Part shown: positions 27,470 to 35,556 of the stretch, one piece after another
Position numbering within the stretch: position 1 is the stretch's first letter
Layout: every line of letters begins with the position of its first letter
Source of the DNA: G020354785 sp964461435
GTDB lineage: Bacteria; Bacteroidota; Bacteroidia; Bacteroidales; UBA10428
Direction of reading: 5' to 3'
Assembly: GCA_964461435.1 (NCBI GenBank)
Contig: CAYWUI010000023.1
Location: 1 to 52,152 of the forward strand
DNA length: 52,152 bases
Notes under the pieces: model-generated
Seen by the model: only the letters and a program-made list of their open reading frames with translations
Told to the model about the DNA's origin: nothing
Databases searched by the model: none
Program-made: the position numbers and the translations under genes

Positions 27470-28786
27470 TCAATCCCCGAGCCCCTGCCTTTTGATTACT
27501 GATTTTGCGGGATTGAAGATGCGCTTGAGGAGGCTCATGTTGTCGGTGATGATTTCTGCCATGCCCGGCATTTCCTGCTGGAACTTTATAGTGTAGCCGT
27601 AGTTCGTTACCAGTCCGTTTGTCAGCTTCACGCGGGCGGTATAAAAATCATGGCTCGGCACAAGCGATATTGAGGTAACCTCGCCCCTCACCATGCCGAA
27701 CTCCATGTGGGGGTAACTGACGAATTTAATATTCACTTTCTGTCCGGCCTTCACCTTCCCCGCCCCCTGCACCGACAGGTCTATCTTACCCACTATCTCG
27801 CCGGGGTCTTCGGGCAGTATGGTAAACACCTCATCACCTTCGACAACATTCTGGTTGACGCTCCAGAACCTGTTAAAAGTAACTATTCCTTCCACGGGGG
27901 CTGTCAAGAGGTACTTCTGCTTCCATATGTCTGTTTCGGCCATGAGCCTGTCATATGCCTCATAGAGCCTGTTCTGGATCTCGCTTTTTTTGTTCGACTC
28001 ATCAAGATCCATGTCGAGTATATCCTGGTTGAGCTTGCCTGTTTCGATCTTTGCCGTTGCCAGTGCAGTGAGGGTCTCCTTATATGTATATTCCTTTCCC
28101 AGCAGTGTGCTTTGTGATTTTTCATAGTCCGCTGCCGACAGCACGCCCTGCTTATATAGCAGCGAGTCCCTCTCAAACTGATTCCCTGCCAGTGCCAGCT
28201 CTTTCCTGAGCACTGCCGACTGCTCGCTTAGCTGTACATAATAGACGTCGTACTTGGCAAGCTCGCTTTTCAGGCTCCTTATTTTTTTCTGATGATAATC
28301 GAGGTTTATAAACTTCCGGTAGTCCTGGTAGTTTTTAAGGAACGAGGCGAAGCAGGATTGTATCTCGCCCAGGGAGTAGTCACCATTAAAACTTATATAC
28401 TGCCCGTTTTCCATGTTTGCCCTGAATCCTACCAGCAGTTTTTCAACCTCCATAACATCGGCAAAGACAGCTGCCGATTCCAGGAGCGCAATAAAATCGC
28501 CAGCCCCGACTTCCTGCTTGTCCTCAACAAAGAGCTTCACAATTTTCCCGCTTGTCCGTGCCCTGAGGTGCGCCGGTGGATTCTCGGTCGTTAGGGTTAT
28601 TGCTGCAGGCTGGATATCGGGAAACCTGAACAGTCCGCTTCCGGCGATAATAATAAAAGTAACAATAAAAATAACTGACGTTCCCCACCTGACGATCCAC
28701 CTGGGCACCTGTCCCAGTATTTCCCGGACATCATCGCTTCTTATCTCTATCTTTTCCGCTTCCTGTTGTTCTTTTTGTGTAAGCAT
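27470..28786 (-). CDS. HlyD-family membrane fusion protein
   Basis: 438 residues: cytoplasmic N terminus, one membrane helix (about 34-52), a lipoyl-like beta strand segment (HLRARTSGKIVKLFVEDKQ), a long coiled-coil hairpin (about 160-300), the return lipoyl half (APVEGIVTFNRF) and a beta-barrel. It spans the periplasm and links an inner-membrane ABC exporter to an outer-membrane channel. It begins 29 bases after the peptidase-ABC gene on the same strand, so they form one exporter operon. No TolC-type channel is adjacent, so a shared one is probably used. Confidence 0.92.
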   Translation of the reverse strand: MLTQKEQQEAEKIEIRSDDVREILGQVPRWIVRWGTSVIFIVTFIIIAGSGLFRFPDIQPAAITLTTENPPAHLRARTSGKIVKLFVEDKQEVGAGDFIALLESAAVFADVMEVEKLLVGFRANMENGQYISFNGDYSLGEIQSCFASFLKNYQDYRKFINLDYHQKKIRSLKSELAKYDVYYVQLSEQSAVLRKELALAGNQFERDSLLYKQGVLSAADYEKSQSTLLGKEYTYKETLTALATAKIETGKLNQDILDMDLDESNKKSEIQNRLYEAYDRLMAETDIWKQKYLLTAPVEGIVTFNRFWSVNQNVVEGDEVFTILPEDPGEIVGKIDLSVQGAGKVKAGQKVNIKFVSYPHMEFGMVRGEVTSISLVPSHDFYTARVKLTNGLVTNYGYTIKFQQEMPGMAEIITDNMSLLKRIFNPAKSVIKRQGLGD

Positions 28787-28815
28787 GTCGAATACCTGTT
28801 TTAATACTTATTCAT

Positions 28816-31005
28816 CTATGCACCCAGCTCGAGCTGGTTTCTGACAAGGTTAAAGTATGCCCCTTTCCTGGCGGTCAGTTCTTTATGCCGGCCATGCTCA
28901 ATAATTTTTCCTGCTTCCATGACCACAATATTATCCGCATTCTTGACTGTGCTAAGGCGGTGGGCAACGATCACCACCGTGCGGCCCTTGAAAAACTCTT
29001 CGAGGTTTTCCATTATCATCTTTTCGTTATTAGCATCAAGGGCGTTTGTTGCCTCGTCGAGGAATATATAATCAGGATTCTTGTATATGGCACGGGCAAT
29101 CAGTATGCGCTGGTGCTGCCCCTGGCTGAGCTGTATACCTTCGGCGCCTATTTTCGTGTTATAGCTCAGGGGCAGCGACTCAATAGTATCCTGGATATTT
29201 GCCATCTTCACGGCATAAAGCAGCTGCTGCTTGTCGATCTTCTCATCCGATACTGCTATATTCATGGCTATGGTATCTGAAAAGATGAAGCCGTTCTGCA
29301 TCACCACGCCGCAGTGCTGGCGCCATTGGCGGTGGCTGAAGTTCCTGAGATTGAGATCGCCGATCCTGATCATGCCCTTTGTGGGGGGATAAAAACCCAG
29401 CAGCAGTTTGATAAGGGTTGTCTTCCCGCTGCCGCTTGTCCCTACTATAGCCGTAACCTTGTCCTGTTCAATGGTAAGGTTTATATCTTTGAGGGCAAAA
29501 GGTGAGTGGGGCCCCTCGTACTGGAATGAGAGGTCGGAAACCGTAATATCTCTTTTTGAGGGAAGCTCGCTGATAAACGTTCCTACAGAAGGCTCTTCAT
29601 CTTTTTTGTTATGTATCTCTCCCAGCCGCTCGAGGCTGATTTTCGCATCCTGTGTGGTACGCAGAAACTCGATCATCTGCTCCATGGGTCCGCTCAGCTG
29701 TCCGAGAATGAATGACACGGCGACCATTGTTCCGAGGGTGATGTTGCCATGAATAACCTGGTATGCTGCAAATACGAGTATCAGCACATTCTTTATCTCA
29801 TTAAAGAACAATGCACCGACCTGCTGGTACTGGTGTATGGTAAGGCTCCTGATATTTATCCTGAATATGCCGGCCTGTATATTTTCCCACTCCCACCTTT
29901 TCTGCTTTTCGCAGTTATTGAGCTTTATCTCCTGCATACCGGTAATTAGCTGGAAAATGTTACTCTGGTTACTTGAAAGTTGAGTAAATCTTTTATTGTC
30001 GAGGTCCCTTCTCTTCTTCATGAACAGGATTACCCAGCCCAGGTAAAGCAGGCTGCCCACAAAAAATATCAGGAATATCTTTATGCTGAATATTGCAAGG
30101 ACGAGGCTCAGTATCATCAGGCTCACAAGGGCAAAGAAGAGATTCAGCACGGTAACTGTAAGGAAGGTCTCTATTCTTTTATGATCCCCTATTCTTTGTA
30201 CAAGGTCACCTATAAGTTTGGTATCGAAGAATGACACGGGGAGCTTCATGAGCTTTATCAGGAAGTCGGATATAAGGAAAATGTTTATCCGGGTGCCAAG
30301 GTGCAGCAGTATCCAGTTACGTATAAAATCCACCCCTACCCTGCCTACAATAAGTACAATCCATGTGATAAATACTATATGTATAAAGGATATATCTTCG
30401 AGGACCACGCCTTTATCGATAAGTGACTGGAAAAGAAAGGGGAAGATGAGCTGCAGGATGCTGCTTAGCAGTATTCCTGTTATAAGCTGAAAAATAAGCC
30501 TTTTATAGGGTTTAAGGTATGAGAAAAGGAAGCTGAAATTACTTTTGTTAACCTGCTCATCCTTCTGTTTGTAAAAGTCGGGGGTAGTCTTCAGCAGGAG
30601 GCATATGCCCATGCCCTCACCCTCTTTAACCGTCCCTATCCACCCCTTCAGGAATTCGTCCTTACTGAGCTTTACCAGTCCGGTTGCAGGGTCGGCAATA
30701 TAGATATTATCTTTCCTTATTCTATAAACTACCACGAAGTGGTTCTGCTGCCAGTGTACTATGCAGGGCAGTATGGCATCATTTTTCAGCTGCTCAAATG
30801 TGATCTTGACACCTATGCTATGGAAGCCTATGGCCTCCGCGGCTTCACTTATGCCGAGCAATGATACTCCTTCACGTGTAATATAACATCTCTCGCGCAA
30901 GTACTGCAATGAGTAGCTTTTGCCATAATGCCTGGCTATCATCCTTAGGCAGTCCGGACCGCAGTCCATCCTGTCAAGTTGCTTATAGAACGGGAATTTG
31001 AGCAT
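28816..31005 (-). CDS. Peptidase-containing ABC exporter (C39 peptidase + ABC)
   Basis: 729 residues in three parts. A C39 cysteine peptidase (1-130) has catalytic Cys15 (QLDRMDCGPDCL), His89 (QNHFVVV) and Asp105 (IADPA). A six-helix transporter domain spans about 165-450. An ATPase domain has Walker A GTSGSGKTT, signature LSQGQ and Walker B IFLDEAT with the H-loop VAHRLST. Such proteins cut double-glycine leaders from bacteriocin or signalling peptides and export the product across the inner membrane. All catalytic residues are intact. With HlyD downstream it forms a type I secretion unit. I looked for a leader-peptide gene in the adjacent gaps (27252-27469 and 31006-31215) and saw none, so its cargo must be elsewhere. 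Confidence 0.95.
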   Translation of the reverse strand: MLKFPFYKQLDRMDCGPDCLRMIARHYGKSYSLQYLRERCYITREGVSLLGISEAAEAIGFHSIGVKITFEQLKNDAILPCIVHWQQNHFVVVYRIRKDNIYIADPATGLVKLSKDEFLKGWIGTVKEGEGMGICLLLKTTPDFYKQKDEQVNKSNFSFLFSYLKPYKRLIFQLITGILLSSILQLIFPFLFQSLIDKGVVLEDISFIHIVFITWIVLIVGRVGVDFIRNWILLHLGTRINIFLISDFLIKLMKLPVSFFDTKLIGDLVQRIGDHKRIETFLTVTVLNLFFALVSLMILSLVLAIFSIKIFLIFFVGSLLYLGWVILFMKKRRDLDNKRFTQLSSNQSNIFQLITGMQEIKLNNCEKQKRWEWENIQAGIFRINIRSLTIHQYQQVGALFFNEIKNVLILVFAAYQVIHGNITLGTMVAVSFILGQLSGPMEQMIEFLRTTQDAKISLERLGEIHNKKDEEPSVGTFISELPSKRDITVSDLSFQYEGPHSPFALKDINLTIEQDKVTAIVGTSGSGKTTLIKLLLGFYPPTKGMIRIGDLNLRNFSHRQWRQHCGVVMQNGFIFSDTIAMNIAVSDEKIDKQQLLYAVKMANIQDTIESLPLSYNTKIGAEGIQLSQGQHQRILIARAIYKNPDYIFLDEATNALDANNEKMIMENLEEFFKGRTVVIVAHRLSTVKNADNIVVMEAGKIIEHGRHKELTARKGAYFNLVRNQLELGA

Positions 31006-31215
31006 TATTATAAATTTCAGTATCTGTTAATTACCCGGGCAAATTAACATACCAATATAAGAAAAAATAATGTATTTAGGTTTTTTGGTGAGGACAATAG
31101 CTTATTACTCACCTTCATCCTGAATTATGATTAAATAGAACACTTACCCTAATAGACATGCAATTTTGTGACAATTGAATCAATCACAGAAAAAATAATT
31201 ATTAATGGCATAATA

Positions 31216-32154
31216 CTAACTAACTTTTGAAAACTCCTTGTTCCGGCTATTTTCTATCTTTTTATTGATATTTGCCGCGTCCGACTCAGTCAGGGGAACA
31301 GTAAATTTAAAAGTAGTGCCTTTAAGTTCATTTGATTCGACCCATATGTCGCCTCTCAGGAGTTTTACTTTACTGTGCGCAATACTCAGGCCCAGTCCGA
31401 ATCCTTTATTTGTATTTTCAAAACAGTTCTCTGCCTTGGTAAAGCTCTTAAAAATTGATTTGTCAAACTTATCAATCCCTCCCACTCCGGAATCCTTTAC
31501 AAAGAACATTACCTGGTTATTATTCAGCACTTTATATCCGTATTCAATAACCCCTTTCCGTGTAAACTTAAATGCATTTGATATTAAAATAGAAATGATA
31601 TCGAACAGCATTTTCTTATCGGTATATATCGTGATGTCCATATACTGCGAATCGGGATTTTGGACAAGTGCAATATTTGATTTTAGCGGATCGATATTAT
31701 GCACAGTAAAATAGGAATGCAATTCATCTATAAGCTTTGTCAGATTACAATCGCCATTTACTATTTTAAAGTATCCGGAATCAAGAATTGATGCTTCAAT
31801 GAGGTCATCGATAAGCTTTAAAAACTGCTGGCTGCTCTTTTTAATATTCTCATCAAATTTTTTTCTCTGTTCTTCGGAAAGATCTTTATGACTCAGCAGG
31901 TTTGTAAAGCCAACAATTGAATTCATCGGTGTTCTTATCTCGTGATAAATATTTCTGAGGAATGCGGATTTCAGATCATCGGCTATTTTTGTTTTTTCTT
32001 CAAGGATTTGCTCCAGTCTTTTAACCTTTTCGGAGAGTTCATTATATGATTCGGCTATATTATTATGAGTTTCTTTCAAATATCCGGAAGCGGAGTTATT
32101 CTTATTTTGTGAAAGATAACCCATAAACCAACTAAGGAACTTTTTTAACATCAT
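31216..32154 (-). CDS. Soluble sensor histidine kinase without sensor domain
   Basis: 312 residues: a short N terminus with a weakly hydrophobic patch (LSWFMGYL), a coiled coil (about 25-62), HisKA with His71 (NIYHEIRTPMNS) and HATPase (VKDSGVGG; GFGLGLSIA). There is no PAS, receiver or periplasmic domain, so the input must come from a partner or the coiled coil. It lies 210 bases upstream of the exporter operon on the same strand, and may regulate it, as kinases next to peptide exporters often do, but no response regulator is adjacent. An ATG at codon 1 or 2 is equally possible. Confidence 0.88.
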   Translation of the reverse strand: MMLKKFLSWFMGYLSQNKNNSASGYLKETHNNIAESYNELSEKVKRLEQILEEKTKIADDLKSAFLRNIYHEIRTPMNSIVGFTNLLSHKDLSEEQRKKFDENIKKSSQQFLKLIDDLIEASILDSGYFKIVNGDCNLTKLIDELHSYFTVHNIDPLKSNIALVQNPDSQYMDITIYTDKKMLFDIISILISNAFKFTRKGVIEYGYKVLNNNQVMFFVKDSGVGGIDKFDKSIFKSFTKAENCFENTNKGFGLGLSIAHSKVKLLRGDIWVESNELKGTTFKFTVPLTESDAANINKKIENSRNKEFSKVS

Positions 32155-32188
32155 ATGTTTGCTTTAAAATTGAACTAAACCTTGTATC

Positions 32189-32227
32189 AAAACAGAAGGC
32201 TAAATGCTAGCAGTCTGCTTCTGTTTT
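32189..32227 (-). terminator. Hairpin between TPR gene and kinase gene
   Basis: AAAACAGAAG (32189-32198) pairs perfectly with CTTCTGTTTT (32218-32227) across a 19-base loop. On the minus strand it lies downstream of the TPR gene and ends in TTTTG, consistent with a terminator. The long loop makes it less certain. Confidence 0.5.
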
Positions 32228-32340
32228 TGATCATAACAGCCAAACCCTGTATTTTATAAGCAAAATATTACCTTAAGTTGAAATATTTTTTTTTATAATT
32301 ACGAACAGGTATTTATAATTATCAAATTTTAAAAAAATAA

Positions 32341-33105
32341 TTATTTCATTTTGTTTAAGATTTCAATGGCTTTATCTGTATAGTAGCCATTTTGCCCTGC
32401 AATTTGTTTAAATTGCCGTTTTGCTTTATCTGTATTATCTGTCATAAGATAGCAAAATCCGAGATACCACTCAGCCTGTTCAATGTATAAGCTGTACTTA
32501 TCATCAATTATTTTCTGAAAATTGCTGTTGGCATCATTATATTCCTTAACTTCCATATAAGATATTCCTGAATAGAGATTAAGGCCAATCCTGGAACTGT
32601 CATTATTCAGTATTTTCTCGAACAGTACCAGGGCATTTCTGAAGTCTTTATTTTCGTAATACTTCATGGCGGTTCTCAGGTCACTATTGATGCTCGCATC
32701 TGCCGAACGAAAATTCATTGTAGCTTCATAGGGCCGGTAATACATAGCATATATCTCTTCATTGGAATAGGATTTGTTCCTTAAGAACAATACAAGGAAG
32801 CTTCCGATTATCACAAATGTGATAAATGAAGCCGCTATAAGCAGTTTTTTGTATAGTACCACCGTATTTTTTCTGACGGTAGTTTCCCTGTAAGCGGGAG
32901 AAGAACAGATTTCTTTGAGCTGGCTGCGCAGTTCCATTACTTCTTTTTCATGTATTGCAGTATTGATATTTCTCCGCAGTTGCAGCTCCTTTTGGAGTTC
33001 CGGGTTAGCATCGAGCTCCTTTTCAAACCATAGTTGCTCGCCTTTGCCCATTTCTCCATCGAGGTATCTCTCGATGAATTCAGCATAGTTCAGATCATTT
33101 TTCAT
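32341..33105 (-). CDS. Anti-sigma-like membrane protein with TPR domain
   Basis: 254 residues. The N terminus (FIERYLDGEMGKGEQLWFEKEL, about 10-31) resembles the helical start of anti-sigma-type proteins common in this phylum. It is followed by one membrane helix (about 91-110, FITFVIIGSFLVLFL) and a periplasmic part with tetratricopeptide repeats (about 145-254, for example ALVLFEKILNNDS and YLGFCYLMTDNTDKAKRQF). No ECF sigma factor is next to it, so an anti-sigma role is only suggested by layout; it could equally be an envelope scaffold. It stands alone upstream of a kinase and an exporter on the same strand, separated from them by a hairpin. Confidence 0.75.
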   Translation of the reverse strand: MKNDLNYAEFIERYLDGEMGKGEQLWFEKELDANPELQKELQLRRNINTAIHEKEVMELRSQLKEICSSPAYRETTVRKNTVVLYKKLLIAASFITFVIIGSFLVLFLRNKSYSNEEIYAMYYRPYEATMNFRSADASINSDLRTAMKYYENKDFRNALVLFEKILNNDSSRIGLNLYSGISYMEVKEYNDANSNFQKIIDDKYSLYIEQAEWYLGFCYLMTDNTDKAKRQFKQIAGQNGYYTDKAIEILNKMK

Positions 33106-33720
33106 AGCCTCACATTTTTTTATGTTTATTCATTTTATTATACATATAACGCTACTCACCCGAAAGTATAATGCTATTAAAATACAAAATCATTTATTTT
33201 CTAATGCTTTATATATTATTTTAATCGTTTGTTTTCAGTTATATGTTTATATTAATTAAATATTTATAAAATATTTACACTACGTTTAAATTTCCGTTTG
33301 CAGGGTTTAGTTTTCAGGTTCAGGGCATTGAAGGTTCAGCTCTTCGTACCGATAAGCATTTTAAGTCTGTCCTGTTAAGTGTAGCTACAGATTATAAAAT
33401 GCTCACCGGATTTTCGGGTTATGATGTTAATAGTTCAATTTGTTATTAATTACATAAGCATTAAAAAGGTTACCACTTTTTAATAATTAGCTGTTCAAAA
33501 ATTTGGTATCGGGCAGCAGTGATAAGTCAGCAGTTAAAGGGCAGCAGTCACCAGGCGTGATCTGCCTGATTTTGGCAGTTAAGCATTACAGCTATCGGCT
33601 ACTGGATGCCAGGTGCAGGGTTTCTAAAAAAATTAAACTACAGGAAAAAATATAAGAATTTTTTATTTTGCCGACGTATAGTTGCCGACCATTAAGGTAT
33701 TTTGAAACAAAAATTATTTG
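33106..33720. other. Gene-poor region between TPR gene and ars operon
   Basis: About 615 bases. It contains the promoter of the minus-strand TPR gene. A start-less open frame on the plus strand near 33286-33447 is not recognisable. A patch at about 33508-33590 contains repeated GCAGCAGT and GTCAGCAGTTAAAGG-like words, reminiscent of short intergenic repeats, but without a defined unit. I see no RNA gene. Confidence 0.4.
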
Positions 33721-33746
33721 TATATTTGTTCGGTGTTTTACGAACA
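33721..33746 (+). promoter_or_regulatory. arsR promoter -7 box with overlapping ArsR operator 1
   Basis: TATATTTG (33721-33728) matches the phylum -7 consensus. It runs into the perfect palindrome TGTTCG (33727-33732), GTGTTTTA, CGAACA (33741-33746), which ends two bases before the arsR ATG. A repressor there would cover the transcription start. The same TTCG-N8-CGAA pattern recurs at 34065 and 35503. Confidence 0.75.
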
Positions 33747-33748
33747 AA

Positions 33749-34048
33749 ATGCAAAGTAAAAAGGTCATCACTGAAGAACAAATAAAAATCGCACGGTACG
33801 CAAAGGCCATGGGGCATCCCATCAGGATGTATGTAATGGAATTGCTTTCAAATCAAAGCTGTTGTTACAGTGGTGACTTAACAGAAATATTACCTATTGC
33901 TAAATCAACTCTTTCACAACATTTAAAAGAATTGAAAGACGCCGGGCTTATTCAGGGTGAGATTGAAGCTCCCAGGATTAAATATTGCATTAATAAAGCA
34001 AACTGGAAAGAAGCTCAGATTTTATTTAAGAAATATATACGGATTTAA
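33749..34048 (+). CDS. arsR: ArsR-family metalloregulatory repressor
   Basis: 99 residues from the ATG at 33749; an open frame extends 27 codons upstream but through the promoter and operator, so I rejected it. It is a winged-helix repressor (HPIRMYVMELL; recognition region AKSTLSQHLKELKDAGLI). Cysteines 38 and 39 (NQSCCYSGDL), beside the position of the classical CxC sensor, and Cys80 could bind As(III) and release DNA. It heads the operon and is preceded by its own operator. Two more copies of that operator lie before the second gene and before arsP. Confidence 0.88.
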   Translation: MQSKKVITEEQIKIARYAKAMGHPIRMYVMELLSNQSCCYSGDLTEILPIAKSTLSQHLKELKDAGLIQGEIEAPRIKYCINKANWKEAQILFKKYIRI

Positions 34049-34064
34049 AAATTTTTATAATATA

Positions 34065-34084
34065 AGTTCGGTGTTTTACGAACT
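34065..34084. promoter_or_regulatory. ArsR operator 2
   Basis: Palindrome AGTTCG (34065-34070), GTGTTTTA, CGAACT (34079-34084), between arsR and the first thioredoxin-like gene. The eight spacer bases are identical to operator 1. A TAAGTTCG overlapping its left arm resembles a -7 box with one mismatch. Confidence 0.75.
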
Positions 34085-34114
34085 ACGAATTGATAATAAT
34101 TTAAAAAGTCAAAT

Positions 34115-34354
34115 ATGGAAATAAAAGTCTTAGGCACAGGTTGCCCAAAATGTAAGGCACTTGAACAAACAGTAATTAATTCATTGGCCGAACTGGATAT
34201 TGATGCCGATGTTTCAAAGGTGGAAGATATTATGAAAATAATGGAATACGGTATAATGCGCACGCCTGCTTTAGTAATAAATGGGAAAGTAGTATTAAGC
34301 GGATACGTACCAACTGCAAATGAAATGAAGAAAATAATAATCCAAAATCAATAA
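34115..34354 (+). CDS. Small thioredoxin-fold redox protein (CxxC)
   Basis: 79 residues, cytoplasmic, thioredoxin fold of the small redox-active disulfide type. The active site is GCPKC (Cys10, Cys13), followed by MRTPALVING with the cis-Pro. It is the first gene after ArsR operator 2 and is 4 bases from the next gene, so it is co-transcribed with the lipoprotein and arsG. A role in handling thiol-bound arsenic or passing electrons to the membrane protein is inference from context. Confidence 0.85.
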   Translation: MEIKVLGTGCPKCKALEQTVINSLAELDIDADVSKVEDIMKIMEYGIMRTPALVINGKVVLSGYVPTANEMKKIIIQNQ

Positions 34355-34358
34355 AATT

Positions 34359-34769
34359 ATGAAATCATTTAAGTTTTTATTTATCGCATTAATGGCTTTA
34401 TCCATGAATATTTCATGCTCTGCCCAAACTAATAAAAAAGATGAAAATACCCAGGTTTCAAAAGCCGGAAAAGTTGAAGTTTTCTATTTTCATTATACAC
34501 GCCGATGTGTTACATGTCAGTCAGTGGAAAAGGTATCGAGGGAAACTGTTGCTGACTTATACGGTGACAAAGTAAGCTTTACTGATTTCAATCTTGATGA
34601 AGAAAAGGGAAAACAAAAAGGTGAACAACTTGGTGTATCGGGTCAGACTTTATTGATCGTCAACGGAGATAACAGGATAAATATCACAAATGAAGGTTTC
34701 ATGAATGCACGTAGTAATCCTGATAAACTCAAGCAAATAATCAAAGAAAAAATAGATCCTCTATTATAG
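34359..34769 (+). CDS. Thioredoxin-like lipoprotein in ars operon
   Basis: 136 residues with a lipoprotein signal peptide (cleavage before Cys20 in MNISC-SAQ) and a thioredoxin-like domain with a CxxC pair (Cys50, Cys53 in TRRCVTCQSVE) and VSGQTLLIVNG. It is therefore a periplasm-facing, membrane-anchored thiol protein. It sits between a cytoplasmic CxxC protein and a CcdA-like membrane protein, each within 17 bases, which suggests a three-part thiol relay. It resembles small thioredoxin-like partners reported with ArsG; I am not certain of the family name. Confidence 0.82.
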   Translation: MKSFKFLFIALMALSMNISCSAQTNKKDENTQVSKAGKVEVFYFHYTRRCVTCQSVEKVSRETVADLYGDKVSFTDFNLDEEKGKQKGEQLGVSGQTLLIVNGDNRINITNEGFMNARSNPDKLKQIIKEKIDPLL

Positions 34770-34785
34770 TTGAATTTCAGCTTGC

Positions 34786-35487
34786 ATGAAAGAATTCCTT
34801 AATAATTTAATGAGTAATAGCTCTTTGCCCGTTGTTACGGCATTTGTACTGGGATTGATGACAGCTATCAGTCCCTGCCCGCTTGCTACAAATATTACTG
34901 CAATCGGGTTTATCAGTAAAGATGTTAAATATCAGAAATTAGTATTTATTAATGGATTAGTCTATACACTTGGCCGGGCACTGTCATATACCCTCCTTGC
35001 CATAATTATATTTATCGGGGCTGACCAGTTTAAGGTTTCAGAATGGTTTCAGCAATATGGCGAGAAGATTATAGGACCACTGCTTATTGCTATAGGCCTT
35101 TTGATGCTTGATATCCTGAAAATCAAATTTCCGGGCGTAAGCCGGTTAACTAAACGTTTTCAGGAAAACAGAACAAACAGCTATTGGGAAGTGTTGTTGC
35201 TTGGAATCCTGTTTGCCCTTGCATTCTGTCCTTATAGCGGTGTTCTTTATTTTGGGATGTTAATTCCCATGACCATCGGGAGTGCATCGGGTTTATATCT
35301 TCCTGTAGTATTTGCCATTGCCACAGGTATTCCCGTTATCATCTTTGCCTGGTTACTGGCTTATACAGTTACAGGTGTTGGCAAATTATACAACCGCTTG
35401 AAAATCTTTGAAGTTTGGTTTAGAAGAATAATAGCTGTATTATTTATCGGGATAGGGGTATATTATGTAGCCGTAATTTACTTATGA
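34786..35487 (+). CDS. arsG: ArsG-type membrane protein (CcdA/DsbD-like)
   Basis: 233 residues with six predicted membrane helices. The two conserved cysteines of the CcdA/DsbD fold are present: Cys31 (AISPCPLATN) and Cys148 (ALAFCPYSGV), in symmetrical positions of the two three-helix repeats. Family members next to ars genes are annotated as aromatic arsenical efflux permease ArsG, but the cysteine pattern is that of a transmembrane electron carrier. It is 16 bases after the thioredoxin-like lipoprotein. I infer either efflux of thiol-bound trivalent arsenicals or reduction of the periplasmic lipoprotein. Confidence 0.85.
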   Translation: MKEFLNNLMSNSSLPVVTAFVLGLMTAISPCPLATNITAIGFISKDVKYQKLVFINGLVYTLGRALSYTLLAIIIFIGADQFKVSEWFQQYGEKIIGPLLIAIGLLMLDILKIKFPGVSRLTKRFQENRTNSYWEVLLLGILFALAFCPYSGVLYFGMLIPMTIGSASGLYLPVVFAIATGIPVIIFAWLLAYTVTGVGKLYNRLKIFEVWFRRIIAVLFIGIGVYYVAVIYL

Positions 35488-35502
35488 TTTTTTTATAATA
35501 AA

Positions 35503-35522
35503 TGTTCGTTTAATTACGAACA
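35503..35522. promoter_or_regulatory. ArsR operator 3
   Basis: Palindrome TGTTCG (35503-35508), TTTAATTA, CGAACA (35517-35522), 34 bases before arsP. The arms are identical to operator 1 and the spacer differs, which points to the arms as the recognised part. It implies a separate ArsR-controlled promoter for arsP-acr3. Confidence 0.75.
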
Positions 35523-35556
35523 ATATTTAGGATTTAAAATTTTTAAAAACTAATTA

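Noticed and set aside
32290..32315. TTACGAACA resembling an ArsR operator half-site
   Set aside because: The left arm of the palindrome is absent and it is downstream of a gene, not in a promoter.
33286..33447. Start-less open frame of about 53 codons before the ars operon
   Set aside because: No start codon and no recognisable similarity; probably a chance frame.
33508..33590. GCAGCAGT-type words as a possible repeat array
   Set aside because: Units are irregular with no constant spacer or length, so neither a CRISPR nor a defined repeat.
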